A stretch of DNA of 64,000 nucleotides from Verrucomicrobiales bacterium (GTDB taxonomy: Bacteria; Verrucomicrobiota; Verrucomicrobiia; Verrucomicrobiales; DEV007), in contig PAAG01000031.1 of NCBI GenBank assembly GCA_002698785.1, positions 62,001 to 126,000 of the forward strand, in the 5' to 3' direction. Position numbers and translations under genes: made by a program. Within the stretch, counting starts at the first letter, position 1, and each line of letters begins with the position of its first letter. This document shows, piece by piece, positions 36,483 to 47,300 of this stretch. The notes below the pieces were generated by a model, which had not been told where the DNA came from, made no database searches, and saw only the letters and a program-made list of their open reading frames with translations.

Positions 36483-37178
36483 TTACTCCGATCCGAGACT
36501 GTTTGCCTTTGATAGAACCTCGGATTTGCCTTCGGCGAGCATCTCGCCTTCTGCATTCACGAGGATGTAATGGGGCACGACATTCTTCACCTTGAACTCC
36601 ATCAAGTCGTCTGCGACCCGATCTCCTGGCAGAACAGTCAACCAAGGGAATTTCTCTTTCACTGCCCAGTCTTCCGCGCTGTCCTCGTCCGAATCGTGCG
36701 AAACGTGAATCAGAGCAACTTTTGGATTCTCAGCGATTTCCTTTGTATAGGACTCCACAAACTGTGGAGCCGAAGCCCTGCAGGGGCCTCACCACGACGC
36801 CGAGTAATATAGGATGTAGTATTCGGGCGACTTATCGAGTTCCGCTTTTTCAAACTTGTCTTCCTCGATCTTGTGGAGCTTGGCTCGCGAAATCAGCTTG
36901 CCGACCTTTGTGTCGGGATTGGGACCGGCAGCAGGCGAAGGAGCCGATGTGGTTTCTGCTGATTCTAAGAACTCGAGATCCTCTTTCGACAGGAGGTCCT
37001 GCTGAAATTCGATCGAGCGACCATTGCTCAACACAACTGTCACAAATCCGGTTTCGGGATTGTAGTTTCGAAGCTCACCATCGAAAGACTTCGATCCGTC
37101 CGCGCTTTTCCATGTCCGGGCAGAGCCGGAGGAGATCCCGATGGAAAGGATCGCCAGGGAGAGCAAGATAGCTTTCAT
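36483..37178 (-). CDS. Probable selenoprotein: secreted SHD1-thioredoxin with U-G-P-C active site
   Basis: 232 codons from ATG 37176-37178 to the stop at 36483-36485, with UGA at codon 130 (36789-36791). Signal peptide 1-20 (MKAILLSLAILSIGISSGSA), then an SHD1-like domain (RTWKSADGSKSFDGELRNYN to about 70), a Pro/Ala-rich linker, and a thioredoxin fold from about 95. The active site reads YYILYYSASW-UGA-GPC-RASAPQF, so UGA takes the place of the first Cys of the WCGPC motif (Sec130, Cys133). The downstream thioredoxin strands (VALIHVSHDSDE, KFPWLTVLPG, VVPHYILVNAEGEMLAEG) are intact. A hairpin 19 bases after UGA fits a bacterial SECIS. Role: extracytoplasmic thiol/disulfide or peroxide chemistry. 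Alternative: a Cys-to-stop mutation. Sec machinery cannot be checked here. Confidence 0.75.
36753..36769 (-). promoter_or_regulatory. Bacterial SECIS-like hairpin after the in-frame UGA
   Basis: On the minus strand CTCCACA, loop GTT, TGTGGAG: a perfect 7-bp stem that can extend by two pairs. It starts 19 bases after the UGA; the apical loop begins 27 bases after it and its first base is G. Bacterial SECIS elements need a small apical loop with G among its first two bases, 16-37 bases after UGA. The hairpin lies within the coding sequence, as expected. Confidence 0.65.
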
Positions 37179-37342
37179 ACTCACAGGTTACGGTAGGCCT
37201 GGGGAAAAGGTCAATGCAAACTCCCTACGGAATAAGGGAGCGTCGGGAAACTCTAATGATCACTTTAGTAAACGGTAGCCTTTTCGTAGACCGGATTGTG
37301 CGGCGACTGAACGAGCCAGACCAATCGATTTGATGATACCGA

Positions 37343-38812
37343 TTACTGCTTAATCTGACCGTCAGTCATAGAGCGTGAGGACAGGAGTCGTCGAGCTTCG
37401 GTTCTTTCCTCTGCACTCAATTTGCCATCTCCATCTGAATCCAGTTTCGCGATAGCTGCTTCGCGAAGTTCTCCAAAGCCACGGAGTTTGTCTTCGCCAA
37501 GGACGTGCTTGCCCGCCACCCACACGACGTGATCGCGATAGGCATTGCGTAGCGTTTTCATTTCACGACCGGGATTCTTTCCGGTGGGAACAACAAAGAG
37601 GTCGATGCTGCCCATCTCGTCAAAAGACTCGAATCCCCAGCGCACGCGCACGGGTGGGACGATGGGGTTGTCGGTCGACTCGGCGGAGTTGTCCCAGGCG
37701 ATCGTCGATGTCAGTTTTGTTCCGGCTGGTAGAATGACAGGGTTTTCAAAGCGATACTCCTCTTGCCAGTTCATGTCCCATTCGGGAATATTGAGCAGCA
37801 CTTGCTCTGTTCCGTCAGGGAGTGCGGCGGTCAGGTTGAGCGACTTGCCTCGATAGTGGGCGTGGGGCTGTAGACCGAACGCCTCGACTTCGACCGGGAT
37901 TTCAAAAGTGTCCACGATCGTGACGTCATCCGCTCCGGGTGCGAGGTCGATGCCGGAGAAGGCACCGAACACCGGAGGCACCTGGATCGAGGTGAAAGGT
38001 TTCTTCGGCGGGGTGTCGGTGAAATACAGCCCGACGGTCGATGCTTCTTTCTCTGGTTTTCCTGTCAGGTGAAAGTGCGTCTGGATCACGATGTCGCTAC
38101 CCGCGGGAACCTTGTGGGCGAGTCCTTCGGGAAGTGGTTTGGGCAGGGTTCCTGGCACCCAGCCGCTCACTTGTCTGCCCGTGCCTTCGCCCACCGGCAT
38201 TTCGGCAAAGCCCGGTTCGGGATCCTGTTTGTCGACCTCGCGAGAGCGACCGGAACTGTCGACATAGATCAGGGCATGGTGCACCACCTCGGGAGATGAG
38301 GCGCGAAACTCGACTGCTTTGAGGTATTTTTCTTCTTTTAATCCTGACGCGATCACAAAATTTCTGTAGATGTCCGGGCCGTCGGCGGGCAGTTCGTAGG
38401 CTTCGTCCATTGTCAGGACGAGGTCTGGTTCGCCGAGCAGCCAACCATCGGGAAATTCCAGAGGCTCCGGCATATCGGCGGGATCGCCTTCAGGGCGGCC
38501 GGCCGCGACCCAGTCCTGAATGAGTTGCTTTTCGTCTTCGGTCAGCCTTCTGTCACCTTCAATGGCGACGTCGCCTCCGATCGCATGCCACGGTGGCATG
38601 TAACCTCGATCAATGACCCTTTCGATGGTTTTTGCCCGGCGTCGCACGGAGTCGTAGTCGGTTAGTTGGAAAGGGGCCGATGCTCCAGGGCGGTGACAGG
38701 TCACGCACTTTTCATTCATCACCGGGGCGATGTCCTTTGTGTAGGTTGGGGCTCCTTGGAGCGGAATGGCCAATGGTGCGAGAGCGAAGGGTAGAAGAAA
38801 GATAGATCTCAT
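37343..38812 (-). CDS. Secreted cytochrome c / copper type II monooxygenase-like protein with EF-hand
   Basis: 489 residues. Signal peptide to about Gly20; c-type haem site CVTCH (Cys36, Cys39, His40) with MPPWH later as possible axial Met; then a Cu-dependent (ascorbate-type) monooxygenase-like region with His motifs EVVHHALIYVD, IQTHFHLTG and LQPHAHYRGKSL; finally an EF-hand-like DSDGDGKLSAEER at about 458-470. The fusion suggests an exported oxidase with its own electron carrier; the substrate is unknown. Its ATG overlaps the stop of the RND exporter gene upstream (ATGA at 38809-38812), so the two are translationally coupled. Family names are by motif only. Confidence 0.8.
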   Translation of the reverse strand: MRSIFLLPFALAPLAIPLQGAPTYTKDIAPVMNEKCVTCHRPGASAPFQLTDYDSVRRRAKTIERVIDRGYMPPWHAIGGDVAIEGDRRLTEDEKQLIQDWVAAGRPEGDPADMPEPLEFPDGWLLGEPDLVLTMDEAYELPADGPDIYRNFVIASGLKEEKYLKAVEFRASSPEVVHHALIYVDSSGRSREVDKQDPEPGFAEMPVGEGTGRQVSGWVPGTLPKPLPEGLAHKVPAGSDIVIQTHFHLTGKPEKEASTVGLYFTDTPPKKPFTSIQVPPVFGAFSGIDLAPGADDVTIVDTFEIPVEVEAFGLQPHAHYRGKSLNLTAALPDGTEQVLLNIPEWDMNWQEEYRFENPVILPAGTKLTSTIAWDNSAESTDNPIVPPVRVRWGFESFDEMGSIDLFVVPTGKNPGREMKTLRNAYRDHVVWVAGKHVLGEDKLRGFGELREAAIAKLDSDGDGKLSAEERTEARRLLSSRSMTDGQIKQ

Positions 38813-41037
38813 GACTGTGCTTTCTCAGGTTGGGGGGCCGGTTGGCGATGGAATTTCTCAACCAACCAGGGTAAAACGATCAGGTCGGCGAGCAGGGCGG
38901 ATATCGCAACGATCCCGAGTGTCACGCCGGTCCACTTCATTGTGGTAAAGTTAGATCCTATATAGCAAAGGGCTGCGACGAGCAGGACCAGCGATGTCAA
39001 CGTGATCGCGAAGCCACTCGATACGACCGCTTTGTCCATCAAATCCCGCAAGCTGCTCGTCGGGCTTTCGTTCTGCAATTGCTTGAAGCGCACCATCAGG
39101 TGGATGGTATCGTCCACGGCAAGTCCCAGTCCGATGGAAAAGACGATCAGGATTCCGAGGTGCAGCGACTCGCCCAGCCATCCACTGATGCCAGCGACGA
39201 CGAGAAGGGGAATCGCATTTGGCACAAGACAGAGCAGAGCCAGCCGGAAAGATCGGAGCACTGCGATGAGTATGATAGTGATCATTACCAGCGAGCAGAT
39301 CAGGCTGATCGCGAGAGTCTTTGAAATCAGCGTCGTGCTTTCGTAGAACATGGGCAGGTGCCCGTTCAGCTTCATGCTGGCTCCATCGGGAAGCTGATCA
39401 GCGTATTCCTTCACGCGATCTCGAAATGTCTCGTAGGCCTCGGTCCCGAAGTCGCCTGTTCGGTAGAAAACGATGCACGCTCGATCGAGGTCGCGATTCA
39501 ACAGGTTCAATGGCAGTCCATTTCCTGAGCCGAGGGCCTGTATGCCGAGTATGGGACCGTCTTCGGTTTCCAATACCTCCGGTGCCAGCGTCATGCGAAT
39601 CGCATCGACATAGGATCGCGATCCCGAAATGCCTGGAAAATCTCGCAGGTCCTCCTGCATCCTTTCTACAAGGGAGAAAACCTCGGGCTCTCGCAAATCG
39701 GCGTGAAGGTCGACCTCGATTCGATCAATGCCTCGGAAGTGCTCGGAGAACCAGTTGGTATCTTGGACGACTTTCAGGTCCTCTGGCAGCTCTCGCTCAA
39801 GAGAAGAATCCATCCGTGTCCTGACGACTCCTGCGGAAAGAAGCACTAACAGAACCGTCACAGGAGCAGCGAAGCGTCGCAGGTAGCGTGTGCCGGAAAA
39901 CGCCTGCGCCCGTGTTCTCTTTCCTTTTCCGGGGAAAAAGACGAGCGCCACTGGGACCAATAGCATGACCGTAAGGTAGGCGACTCCCACACCGATAGCG
40001 CACCATACTCCGAAGTCGTGGACTTCTTCGTGCCGAGCAATTGTCAGGCTCAGGAAACCGCAGGCCGTTGTCAGTGAGGTCAAAGCGCAGGCCCTCCCCA
40101 CTGTTGTAAACATGGAGAGGAGCGATTCTCGCACACCCAGGCCATCGGCCCGCGCATCGTCGAATTTCTGTTGTAGGTGGATCGCGTCTGCCAGACCAAT
40201 GATTAGGATCAATCCCGGTCCGGCGAGGTGCATGACGCCGAACTGCTTATCACACAAAATGAAGAGCGCGACGTAGGCGAGCTAGGCGGTAAAGGAACAG
40301 GCGAGTGGAAGATACGCACGCCGCAGTGATCGCATAAAGAACGGAATAATGATGATGAGTGCCAGCAACTGAATCCGGATCAGGGAGTGGAAATTCGACT
40401 TCAGCAATTGGCCCATTTTCCACAGGAGAAAACCGGGGCCGACCACGCGGACCTCGGCGCCATCCCATGGTTCTGCCAGGGAATCCACTACAGCTCGTTG
40501 GAGTTCTGATTGCCGCACTCCCTTTGCTTTAATCAGATAAACAGCGACCGATTTCAAATCGCGCGACACCAGTGTTCCCTTGAATGTCTCCATTCCTGCG
40601 CCGTCACCGAGGTCGATTGGTTCGGCACCGGTTCCACCGAGGCGAGCCCACTCGTCGAGGGTGAATCCGTCCATCTTCAGATCGAGCATCTGCTTCACCG
40701 AGATGACGCGCTGCACTTCGGGCAATTCTTCAATCGTTTTGGCCCATTGTGATGCCTGTCTCAATTGATCCACGGTCAGCGTGGTTGGCGAGGTAGCGGC
40801 AACAATCAGGTGGCCGTCAGAAGGGGGGAAGGTGCGGTAGAAGGTCTCGACTTCCTTGATCGTTTCGTCATCACCGCGTAGCATCTGTCCGAGGCTGAAT
40901 TTAAAGTCGAGTTTGGGGATCAGTGCAAGAGCACCCCACAGAAGTGCGATCCAGAGAATGGCGAACAACCAACGGCCACGCAACAGGACGGTGACCCACA
41001 GTTCTAGCGGAGACTGGCGACGGATAAACGGGAGCAT
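38809..41037 (-). pseudogene. MMPL/RND-type exporter interrupted by in-frame TAG
   Basis: One frame of 743 codons from ATG 41035-41037 to TGA 38809-38811, broken once by TAG at 40282-40284 (codon 252). Before it: an N-terminal membrane helix and a periplasmic domain of about 190 residues, ending in helix two (IRIQLLALIIIIPFFMRSLR). After it the membrane domain continues without loss (LAYVALFILCDKQFGV, IIGLADAIHLQQKF, RACALTSLTTACGFLSL), then the second half with IGLGLAVDDTIHLMVRF. RND/MMPL proteins export lipids, hopanoids or drugs using proton flow. Without suppression both fragments are probably non-functional. Coupled to the cytochrome gene by an ATGA overlap; the substrate is unknown. Confidence 0.8.
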
Positions 41038-41134
41038 GGAAAGGGAAGTGGATCGAAAGTTGGCAAACTCGATTCCGGCGGAGTGTATCGAATCCGCTCC
41101 CTTCTGACGATGGAAAAATCACTTTCTTTCCGTC

Positions 41135-42046
41135 TCAGGCTGGTTGCTCCAGCTCAACAGTATCAACGAATACTGCGTGATCGGACGGCTCGATTGGCGA
41201 TCCCTTGCGGTTCGCGTAGGCATGGGTGAACTCCGCCCCAAGGAAGAGAATCAGGGAAGAGTAGTAGACCCAGAGCAATACCAGCACGAAGGCACCTGCC
41301 GCGCCATAGGCTGATGTGGTGCTTTCCCGACCGAGATACCACGCGAGGAAAAACTTACCTATGGTAAAAAGGGCGCTAGCAATAGCGGCACCGACTGCGA
41401 CATCACGTGTTCTGACATTGGCATCTGGGAGCACTTTGAAAATCATGCCGAACAGGACGGCGATCGCGAGGAAAGAGATCGTGACGTTCACTGCGGGGAG
41501 CAGCACTTCCGGGACGGAAAGCTGAGTCGATAGGGTATTTGTCATCGACGAGATGACGGTCGAAAGGGCGAGTGAAATCAGCAGCAGGAAACCGATCACG
41601 AGGATCATCCCGAAGGAGAGAAGCCGCTTTTTGATCATATTGAGCCAGCCCTTTTCCGGTTTGCTCTTGATACCCCAGATACTGTTTAGGGAGTCCTGCA
41701 ATTGTCCGAAGACTCCGGATGCGCCGAAGAAAAGAGCGCCGAATCCGACGACGGTCGCCCAGACGGAATCACCGGACTGCGATGCATTCTCTGCGAGATT
41801 CATCAGAGTCTCAGCCGTTTGTGGAGATGTCATTTCACCCAGTTGTTCCCGAAGTTCATCTCGGGCGGTCGCCTCTCCGTAGAAGAATCCTGTCAATCGC
41901 ACCAAGATCAATAACAGGGGGGCGATCGAAAACATCGAGTAGAAAGCCAACGCAGCCGCGAGCCGGGGTACCTTGTCTTTTACCCAGTTCGTGCCCGCGT
42001 CTTTTGTGGTCGCCACCCAGAAGTTTTCGAGAAGTTTCATTCGCAT
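41135..42046 (-). CDS. YihY/BrkB-family inner membrane protein
   Basis: 303 residues with about six membrane helices, the normal layout for YihY. The family pattern is clear: VPRLAAALAFYSMFSIAPLL at the N-terminus, a central GALFFGASGVFGQLQDSLNSIW, and a C-terminal YGAAGAFVLVLLWVYYSSLI followed by LGAEFTHAYA. The family was once named ribonuclease BN in error; its real function is unknown, perhaps transport or lipid handling. ATG 42044-42046 has MRMKLLENFW; a start two codons later is possible. It stands alone. Confidence 0.9.
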   Translation of the reverse strand: MRMKLLENFWVATTKDAGTNWVKDKVPRLAAALAFYSMFSIAPLLLILVRLTGFFYGEATARDELREQLGEMTSPQTAETLMNLAENASQSGDSVWATVVGFGALFFGASGVFGQLQDSLNSIWGIKSKPEKGWLNMIKKRLLSFGMILVIGFLLLISLALSTVISSMTNTLSTQLSVPEVLLPAVNVTISFLAIAVLFGMIFKVLPDANVRTRDVAVGAAIASALFTIGKFFLAWYLGRESTTSAYGAAGAFVLVLLWVYYSSLILFLGAEFTHAYANRKGSPIEPSDHAVFVDTVELEQPA

Positions 42047-42141
42047 CCAAGGTTACGAATGGACCCTGAAATGGGTTCTCGCAGGAAAGGTCACAAATGG
42101 AAGCTGGCTAAAATTTGAGATTTTCGTTAGGTAGGGGAAGT

Positions 42142-42450
42142 ATGCGCAGTGAAGGAAAAGTGAAACCCTGCCCGAAGTGTGGATCGAAAGAGACTCAAGT
42201 CGTAGCGAAACGCTACTGGCTCTATCCCTCTGGGTGCTTCATACTTCTCGGGCTGACGGTGGGAATGATTCATCAGTTGCAGGCGCCTATTGAGTATGAG
42301 TGTCTCTCCTGCGACCATCGGTTCGCAAAGCGGACTCCACTCGGCATCGTCGGTTTGGTCTTGTTTATCGGCGTGGCGGTAGTGATCGCTTATTTCTTTG
42401 TCATCTACATCCTGCAATTCCTCTTCCTCATTCTGGTCCAAGGACTGTGA
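42142..42450 (+). CDS. Small zinc-ribbon membrane protein
   Basis: 102 residues from ATG 42142, chosen because AGGGGAAG at about 42133-42140 precedes it. N-terminal zinc ribbon: CPKCGSKET at 9-12 and, after the first helix, CLSCDHRF, so the ribbon is interrupted by a hydrophobic segment (LYPSGCFILLGLTVGMIHQ) and a second long helix (LVLFIGVAVVIAYFFVIYIL) follows. No enzyme activity is predicted; such proteins may be redox- or zinc-responsive membrane adaptors. It ends 6 bp before the convergent SulP gene. Confidence 0.7.
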   Translation: MRSEGKVKPCPKCGSKETQVVAKRYWLYPSGCFILLGLTVGMIHQLQAPIEYECLSCDHRFAKRTPLGIVGLVLFIGVAVVIAYFFVIYILQFLFLILVQGL

Positions 42451-42455
42451 TGAAA

Positions 42456-44282
42456 TCACTTCTTATCCTTATTCGGATCGTAGAAAATCCGAATGTCCGC
42501 CTCGGTGGTGCCGAGTAGTTCCTGCGCCCTCATCAGTGCCTTCCGGGTGGAAAGGTTAGGGTTCTGGGGATTGTTGAGGAAAACATTGTGAGGATCGAGC
42601 ACTCGCAGGGTACCCGCATTTTTCAGCACTCGATAGACATCCTTCGATGCACCACTCACGATCACGTGTCGGTCGTGTGCATTGAGGAATTGCACCAGTT
42701 CTTCCAGTGCTGTCACGCTCGTCGCATCGAGGTGGCGGGCATTCTTCAGACGAAGGATGATCACGCGCAAGTCTGGGTCGAGCGAGGTTTTCTGGATCTG
42801 CGTCCGAAACAGCTCAGCAGCACCAAAGAAAAGGTCACCTTCCACATGCACGATGGAGATCGCGGGAAGGGGACGAGCCCGTTTTTCACCCGCCTCGCGC
42901 AAAACGCCCTGTTCGGAGAACTCGTATTCTGTGAGATAGGGCTTACTCGCAGCACGCAGATACAGGGCGATGGAAATCCCGACGCCGAGGAAGATCGCCA
43001 CGTTCAAAGGCATGATCAGCGCGGCCACAAACGTCGTGACCAACACTGCCGCATCTGCTGGAGTGGCGAAAAGCGAAATTCGAATGTGATGGCGATTAAT
43101 CACCGATGCCGCGATGCTGATCACGAGCATTCCCAGCACACACTTTGGCACGAGGTCCATGTGCTTACCGAGCAGCAGCAAGCCCACGGCACAGAGAACT
43201 CCACTGAAAATACTCGACAGGCGAGATACCGCACCGCTCGTGAAATTGAGAGCTGAACGCGTGAGCGAAGCTGAGGAAGGCATGCCCCCGGTCAGGGACG
43301 AGGCGATATTTGCTAATCCCACGCTCAGCATGTCCTGATTCACATCTGGCCGGTCACCGACGCGGCTGGCGAGTGTTTTTGACATCACCGAGTTTTCCAG
43401 CGCGGCGAGGAAGGCAATGGAAAAGGCAATGCCGATCAGTTTGTTCAAATCGGAAAAGAACCCACGGGAACTCACTTCGGGAAGGCGCGGCACGAGGTCG
43501 GAGAGGGTGAACTCGGAAAATGTCGCGACTTCCCAACCGGCGTAGAGTTTAAGCAATTCATACACCCCCGTCATGACCAGGAGCGAGATAGCGAATCGCG
43601 GTAACTTCCCGAATTTCTTTTTCAGGAAAAACCACACGCCAAAGGTCACGACCGAGAGCACCACCGGCTCCAATCGGGTATGAGGAATCTCCACGATCAA
43701 ATCCTGGAGAATGGTGAAAAACGTCGTCGGCCCATCCGAGACATCGTGGGTTTCCAACTCCACGCCGAGCACATGCTTTGCCTGATTGACCATAATCAGG
43801 ATGGCGGCTCCGGTGATGTACCCGACAATGACGGAGCGGCTCACATACTGCATCAGCTCCGCGACACGGAAAAGAGCCCCAATGGTCAGCAACAGCCCGA
43901 TCAGGAGCATCAGCAAAGGCAGGTAAAAGAGACGATCTGCCGCCGTGAAGGCCGCGAGACTCGCGAACAACATGAAAGCCGTCGCATTTGTCGGTCCAAG
44001 CACCGTGTGCCGGGAACCGGAGAAAAGGGGAGCAATGATCGCTGCGACCGCTGCGGACACGATTCCATATTGGATGGGCAGATCAGCAATCACCGCATAG
44101 GCCATCCCCTGCGGGAATCCCAGCAGCGCCACATTCAGCCCTGCCTGTAGGTCGGAGCGTAAATCACCCGCTGTGTATCCCTTAAACCCCTTACGAATTG
44201 GCAGCGGATCGATGTTGTTGTCCCTGACAAATCCTCCTACCTGTCGAAAGACACGTTTCAGGAGCCAGCGGAATCGTCTCAT
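42456..44282 (-). CDS. SulP-family anion transporter with STAS domain
   Basis: 608 residues. The membrane domain (about 25-430) begins with AGLNVALLGFPQGMAYAVIA, the usual SulP motif, and contains ANIASSLTGGMPSSASLTRS. The cytoplasmic STAS domain (about 465-570) has IVHVEGDLFFGAAELF and ILRLKNARHLDATSVTALEE. SulP proteins move sulfate, bicarbonate, molybdate or other anions; the substrate cannot be read from sequence, and no carbonic anhydrase or sulfate gene is adjacent. It follows the RND pump operon by 69 bp on the same strand, so it may be cotranscribed. Confidence 0.9.
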   Translation of the reverse strand: MRRFRWLLKRVFRQVGGFVRDNNIDPLPIRKGFKGYTAGDLRSDLQAGLNVALLGFPQGMAYAVIADLPIQYGIVSAAVAAIIAPLFSGSRHTVLGPTNATAFMLFASLAAFTAADRLFYLPLLMLLIGLLLTIGALFRVAELMQYVSRSVIVGYITGAAILIMVNQAKHVLGVELETHDVSDGPTTFFTILQDLIVEIPHTRLEPVVLSVVTFGVWFFLKKKFGKLPRFAISLLVMTGVYELLKLYAGWEVATFSEFTLSDLVPRLPEVSSRGFFSDLNKLIGIAFSIAFLAALENSVMSKTLASRVGDRPDVNQDMLSVGLANIASSLTGGMPSSASLTRSALNFTSGAVSRLSSIFSGVLCAVGLLLLGKHMDLVPKCVLGMLVISIAASVINRHHIRISLFATPADAAVLVTTFVAALIMPLNVAIFLGVGISIALYLRAASKPYLTEYEFSEQGVLREAGEKRARPLPAISIVHVEGDLFFGAAELFRTQIQKTSLDPDLRVIILRLKNARHLDATSVTALEELVQFLNAHDRHVIVSGASKDVYRVLKNAGTLRVLDPHNVFLNNPQNPNLSTRKALMRAQELLGTTEADIRIFYDPNKDKK

Positions 44283-44351
44283 TCAGTCAGAAAAAACAGG
44301 TAGAAATTCGGTTCCTTCTACTATCCAACCCGACTGGCAGTATGACAATCG

Positions 44352-47300
44352 TTAATCGTTCTTCTGCAACGCTTCAGTGCGGTCATGACCAAAGCGTTTT
44401 GCCACATCTTCGAGCATCAGGTAGATACAGGGAACCAGGAACAACGTGATCAGCGTGGCGAAGAGAATTCCGAAGGAAAGCGAGACCGCCATGGGAATAA
44501 GGAATTTTGCCTGCACATCGGTCTCCAGGAGCATCGGAGTCAGGCCGGCGAAGGTCGTCATCGAGGTCAAAAGAATCGGGCGAAAACGTGCCGCACCAGC
44601 CTCCCATGCCGCATCGTGGAGTGACTGGCCATCTGCCACGTGGCGATTTACATAATCGACGAGCACAAGGCTGTCGTTCACAACCACGCCGGCCAGGGCC
44701 ACAATCCCGCACATGCTCATGATGCTGAAATTATACTGGAGCAGCAGGTGCCCCACCACCGCTCCCACGAGGCCGAAGGGAATCACGCTCATCACGATCA
44801 TCGGCTGGATGTAAGAGCGAAGCGGAATCGCCATCAGGATATACATCCCCAGCAGGGCGAGCAGCGCCTTCTGGCTCATCTCACTGACGGACTGTGCCTG
44901 GTCCTTCTGTTCCCCCTCGAAGCTGTAGCGGACTCCGGGAAAGTCTTCTTCCATTCTTGTCAGGGCACCTTTCTCTGGCGGGGTGAGGGGATCTTTGCCC
45001 AAGATCTTGCGGAAAAAATTTCGGATATTGCGAGACCATTGCTTTCCGTAAGACTCGTCCTCGATAGAGCCCGATGTCAGGGCTTTTACCACTTCGGTCG
45101 CGTTGGCGCCGGTGGCTTTGTCCACATCGGCTGTGATGCGGATCGCCCGTTGTTGATCCGTGCGCTGGATCGATGCATTCGCGCGATCAAACTCCACTGT
45201 AGCGACCTCGGAGAAAGGAACTTCCAAACCATCAGGTGTCCGGATCTTCATGTTTTCCAGATCGGCGATCGAACTTCTCTCGTCGCGCGGGTAACGAACG
45301 TAGACTTTTACCTCGTTCTTACCTCGCTGGAGACGTTGGATTTCATCTCCGTAAAAGCCCTGCCTTACCTGGCGTGCGACATCCTCGAGGCGCAGGCCGA
45401 GGGCGATTCCTTCAGGAAGAATATCGAGCTTCAGTTCCGGCTTTCCTTCAATATCCGAATCGGCGATATCGATCACTCCCTGGAACTCCCCGAGTGCCTT
45501 TTTGGCTACTTCGGTGGCTTCCTCAACTTCTTCGAGGTTTTCGCCGATGATCTCCAGGTCGATCGCATTACCGCCTGCGGCTGATTCAGTGGCAAAGGTC
45601 AGCTCCACTGCTCCCGGAATCGGTCCGACCAACTCCCGCCATTTCGAGACAATATCCACGCCAGTGACCTGGTCCTTTCTTTCCTCGGTCTCCACGAGCT
45701 CGATGGTTACCTCACCGATATTGTTTCCTTTGGGAACACCGCCAGAACCTTCGAATCCCTGGAGTAGAGGCTGGGTTCCCACGCTCGCGAGCATGTGTTT
45801 GATCACGCTTTTTCCGTCGGTGGTTTCGAAATGGTCGTTCAGGTCAAAGGCCTTTTCCTCGATCTTCTTGATCGCCGCTTGCGTCGTTTTGAATGAGACG
45901 CCCTGCGCCAGTTTGATCTTCGCGTTGATCACGTTGGTCTCGACCTCGGGGAAGAAGACGAACTTGATGTGCCCGGAGCGAATCGTTGCCGCAGTAATGA
46001 TCAGCAGCGAAACGAATATCATCAAAACGATGTATCGGTTCTTGAGTGCAATTCCAAGAATGGGGCGATATACCCGGTCGACGAAGTTCTCCAATCCCCG
46101 GGAAAATTTCCTTTGGAATCGGATGATCGGCCCGGGCTCTGTCTCCTGATCCGCAGGTTTCAATGCCGCCAGGTGAGAGGGGAGAATGAGCTTGGATTGA
46201 AAAAGGGAGAACAAGAGCGTCGGGATGACGATAAGGGGAATGTTAGGCCAGATCTTCCCGCTCACGCCGCTCAAGCCGAGCATCGGCGTAAACGCCATCA
46301 TCGTCGTCACCACGCCAAAGATCACAACCACCCCCACTTCGTGCGTTCCTCGTGGCGCCGCGTCTTTCGGATGCTCGCCCTTTCGCATGCGGCTGTAGAC
46401 ATTTTCCCCAACGACAATCGCATCGTCCACCACGATCCCCAGCACGAGGATAAAGGCGAAAAGGGAGATCATATTGATCGAAATATCCGTGTAGGGCATC
46501 AGGGCGATCGCACCGGCGAAAGACACTGGGATACCGATCGCGACAAGAAACGCCAGGCTCGGGCGCAGGAACAATGTCAGGACGATGGTCACGAGAATTA
46601 GACCGAATAGCCCGTTTTTCGCGAGCAGTGTGAGGCGTCCCGACAGGTATTGCGAATCGTCCTTCCAGATCTCCAGCGTTACGCCATCAGGCACATGGGC
46701 CGGAGCAACATCATAGACATACTCTTTCACCGTGTCGGCGATCTTGATCGTGTCTTCGTTGCCCACGCGAAAGACGTTGATCAAAATGGCAGGGTGTCCG
46801 TCGAAGCTCGCCTCGATAGGATCTTCCTCAAAGCCGTCCCGAATCGTGGCGATTTCTCGCAGTGTTACCTGAGATCCATCAGGGCGGGTGATCACCGGAA
46901 TCGAACTGAAGTCCTTTTCATTATAGCGACGCTTTTCTGTCCGCAGGAGAACCTCTCCACCTTTGGTCCTGACCGATCCACCAGGGAGGTCGAGCGATGC
47001 CTTACGCACGGCTGCTGCCACCTGGTCAAAGGTTATCCCATATTGCCGCAGCGTTTGCTCCGATACTTCGATGGAAATCTCATAGTCCCGAACGGCCGCC
47101 AGGGTTGCCTGGGTGACCGGTTGTTTCCCACCTTCATACACCAGCAGGCCGGTCCGCACCTTTTCCGCGATCTCTCGGAGAGTTGCCTCATCGGTGTCCG
47201 CAGATACCGCGATGCTCATGACCTGCGCTTTGATCAGGATCTCCTGGAGCACCGGCTCTTCTGCCTCCTCCGCGAGATTTTGAATGGCATCGACGCGGCT

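Noticed and set aside
37190-37342. Terminator between the cytochrome and thioredoxin genes (CTCCCT/AGGGAG hairpin)
   Set aside because: A six-bp stem with an 8-base loop and only three T after it on the minus strand; too weak to list.
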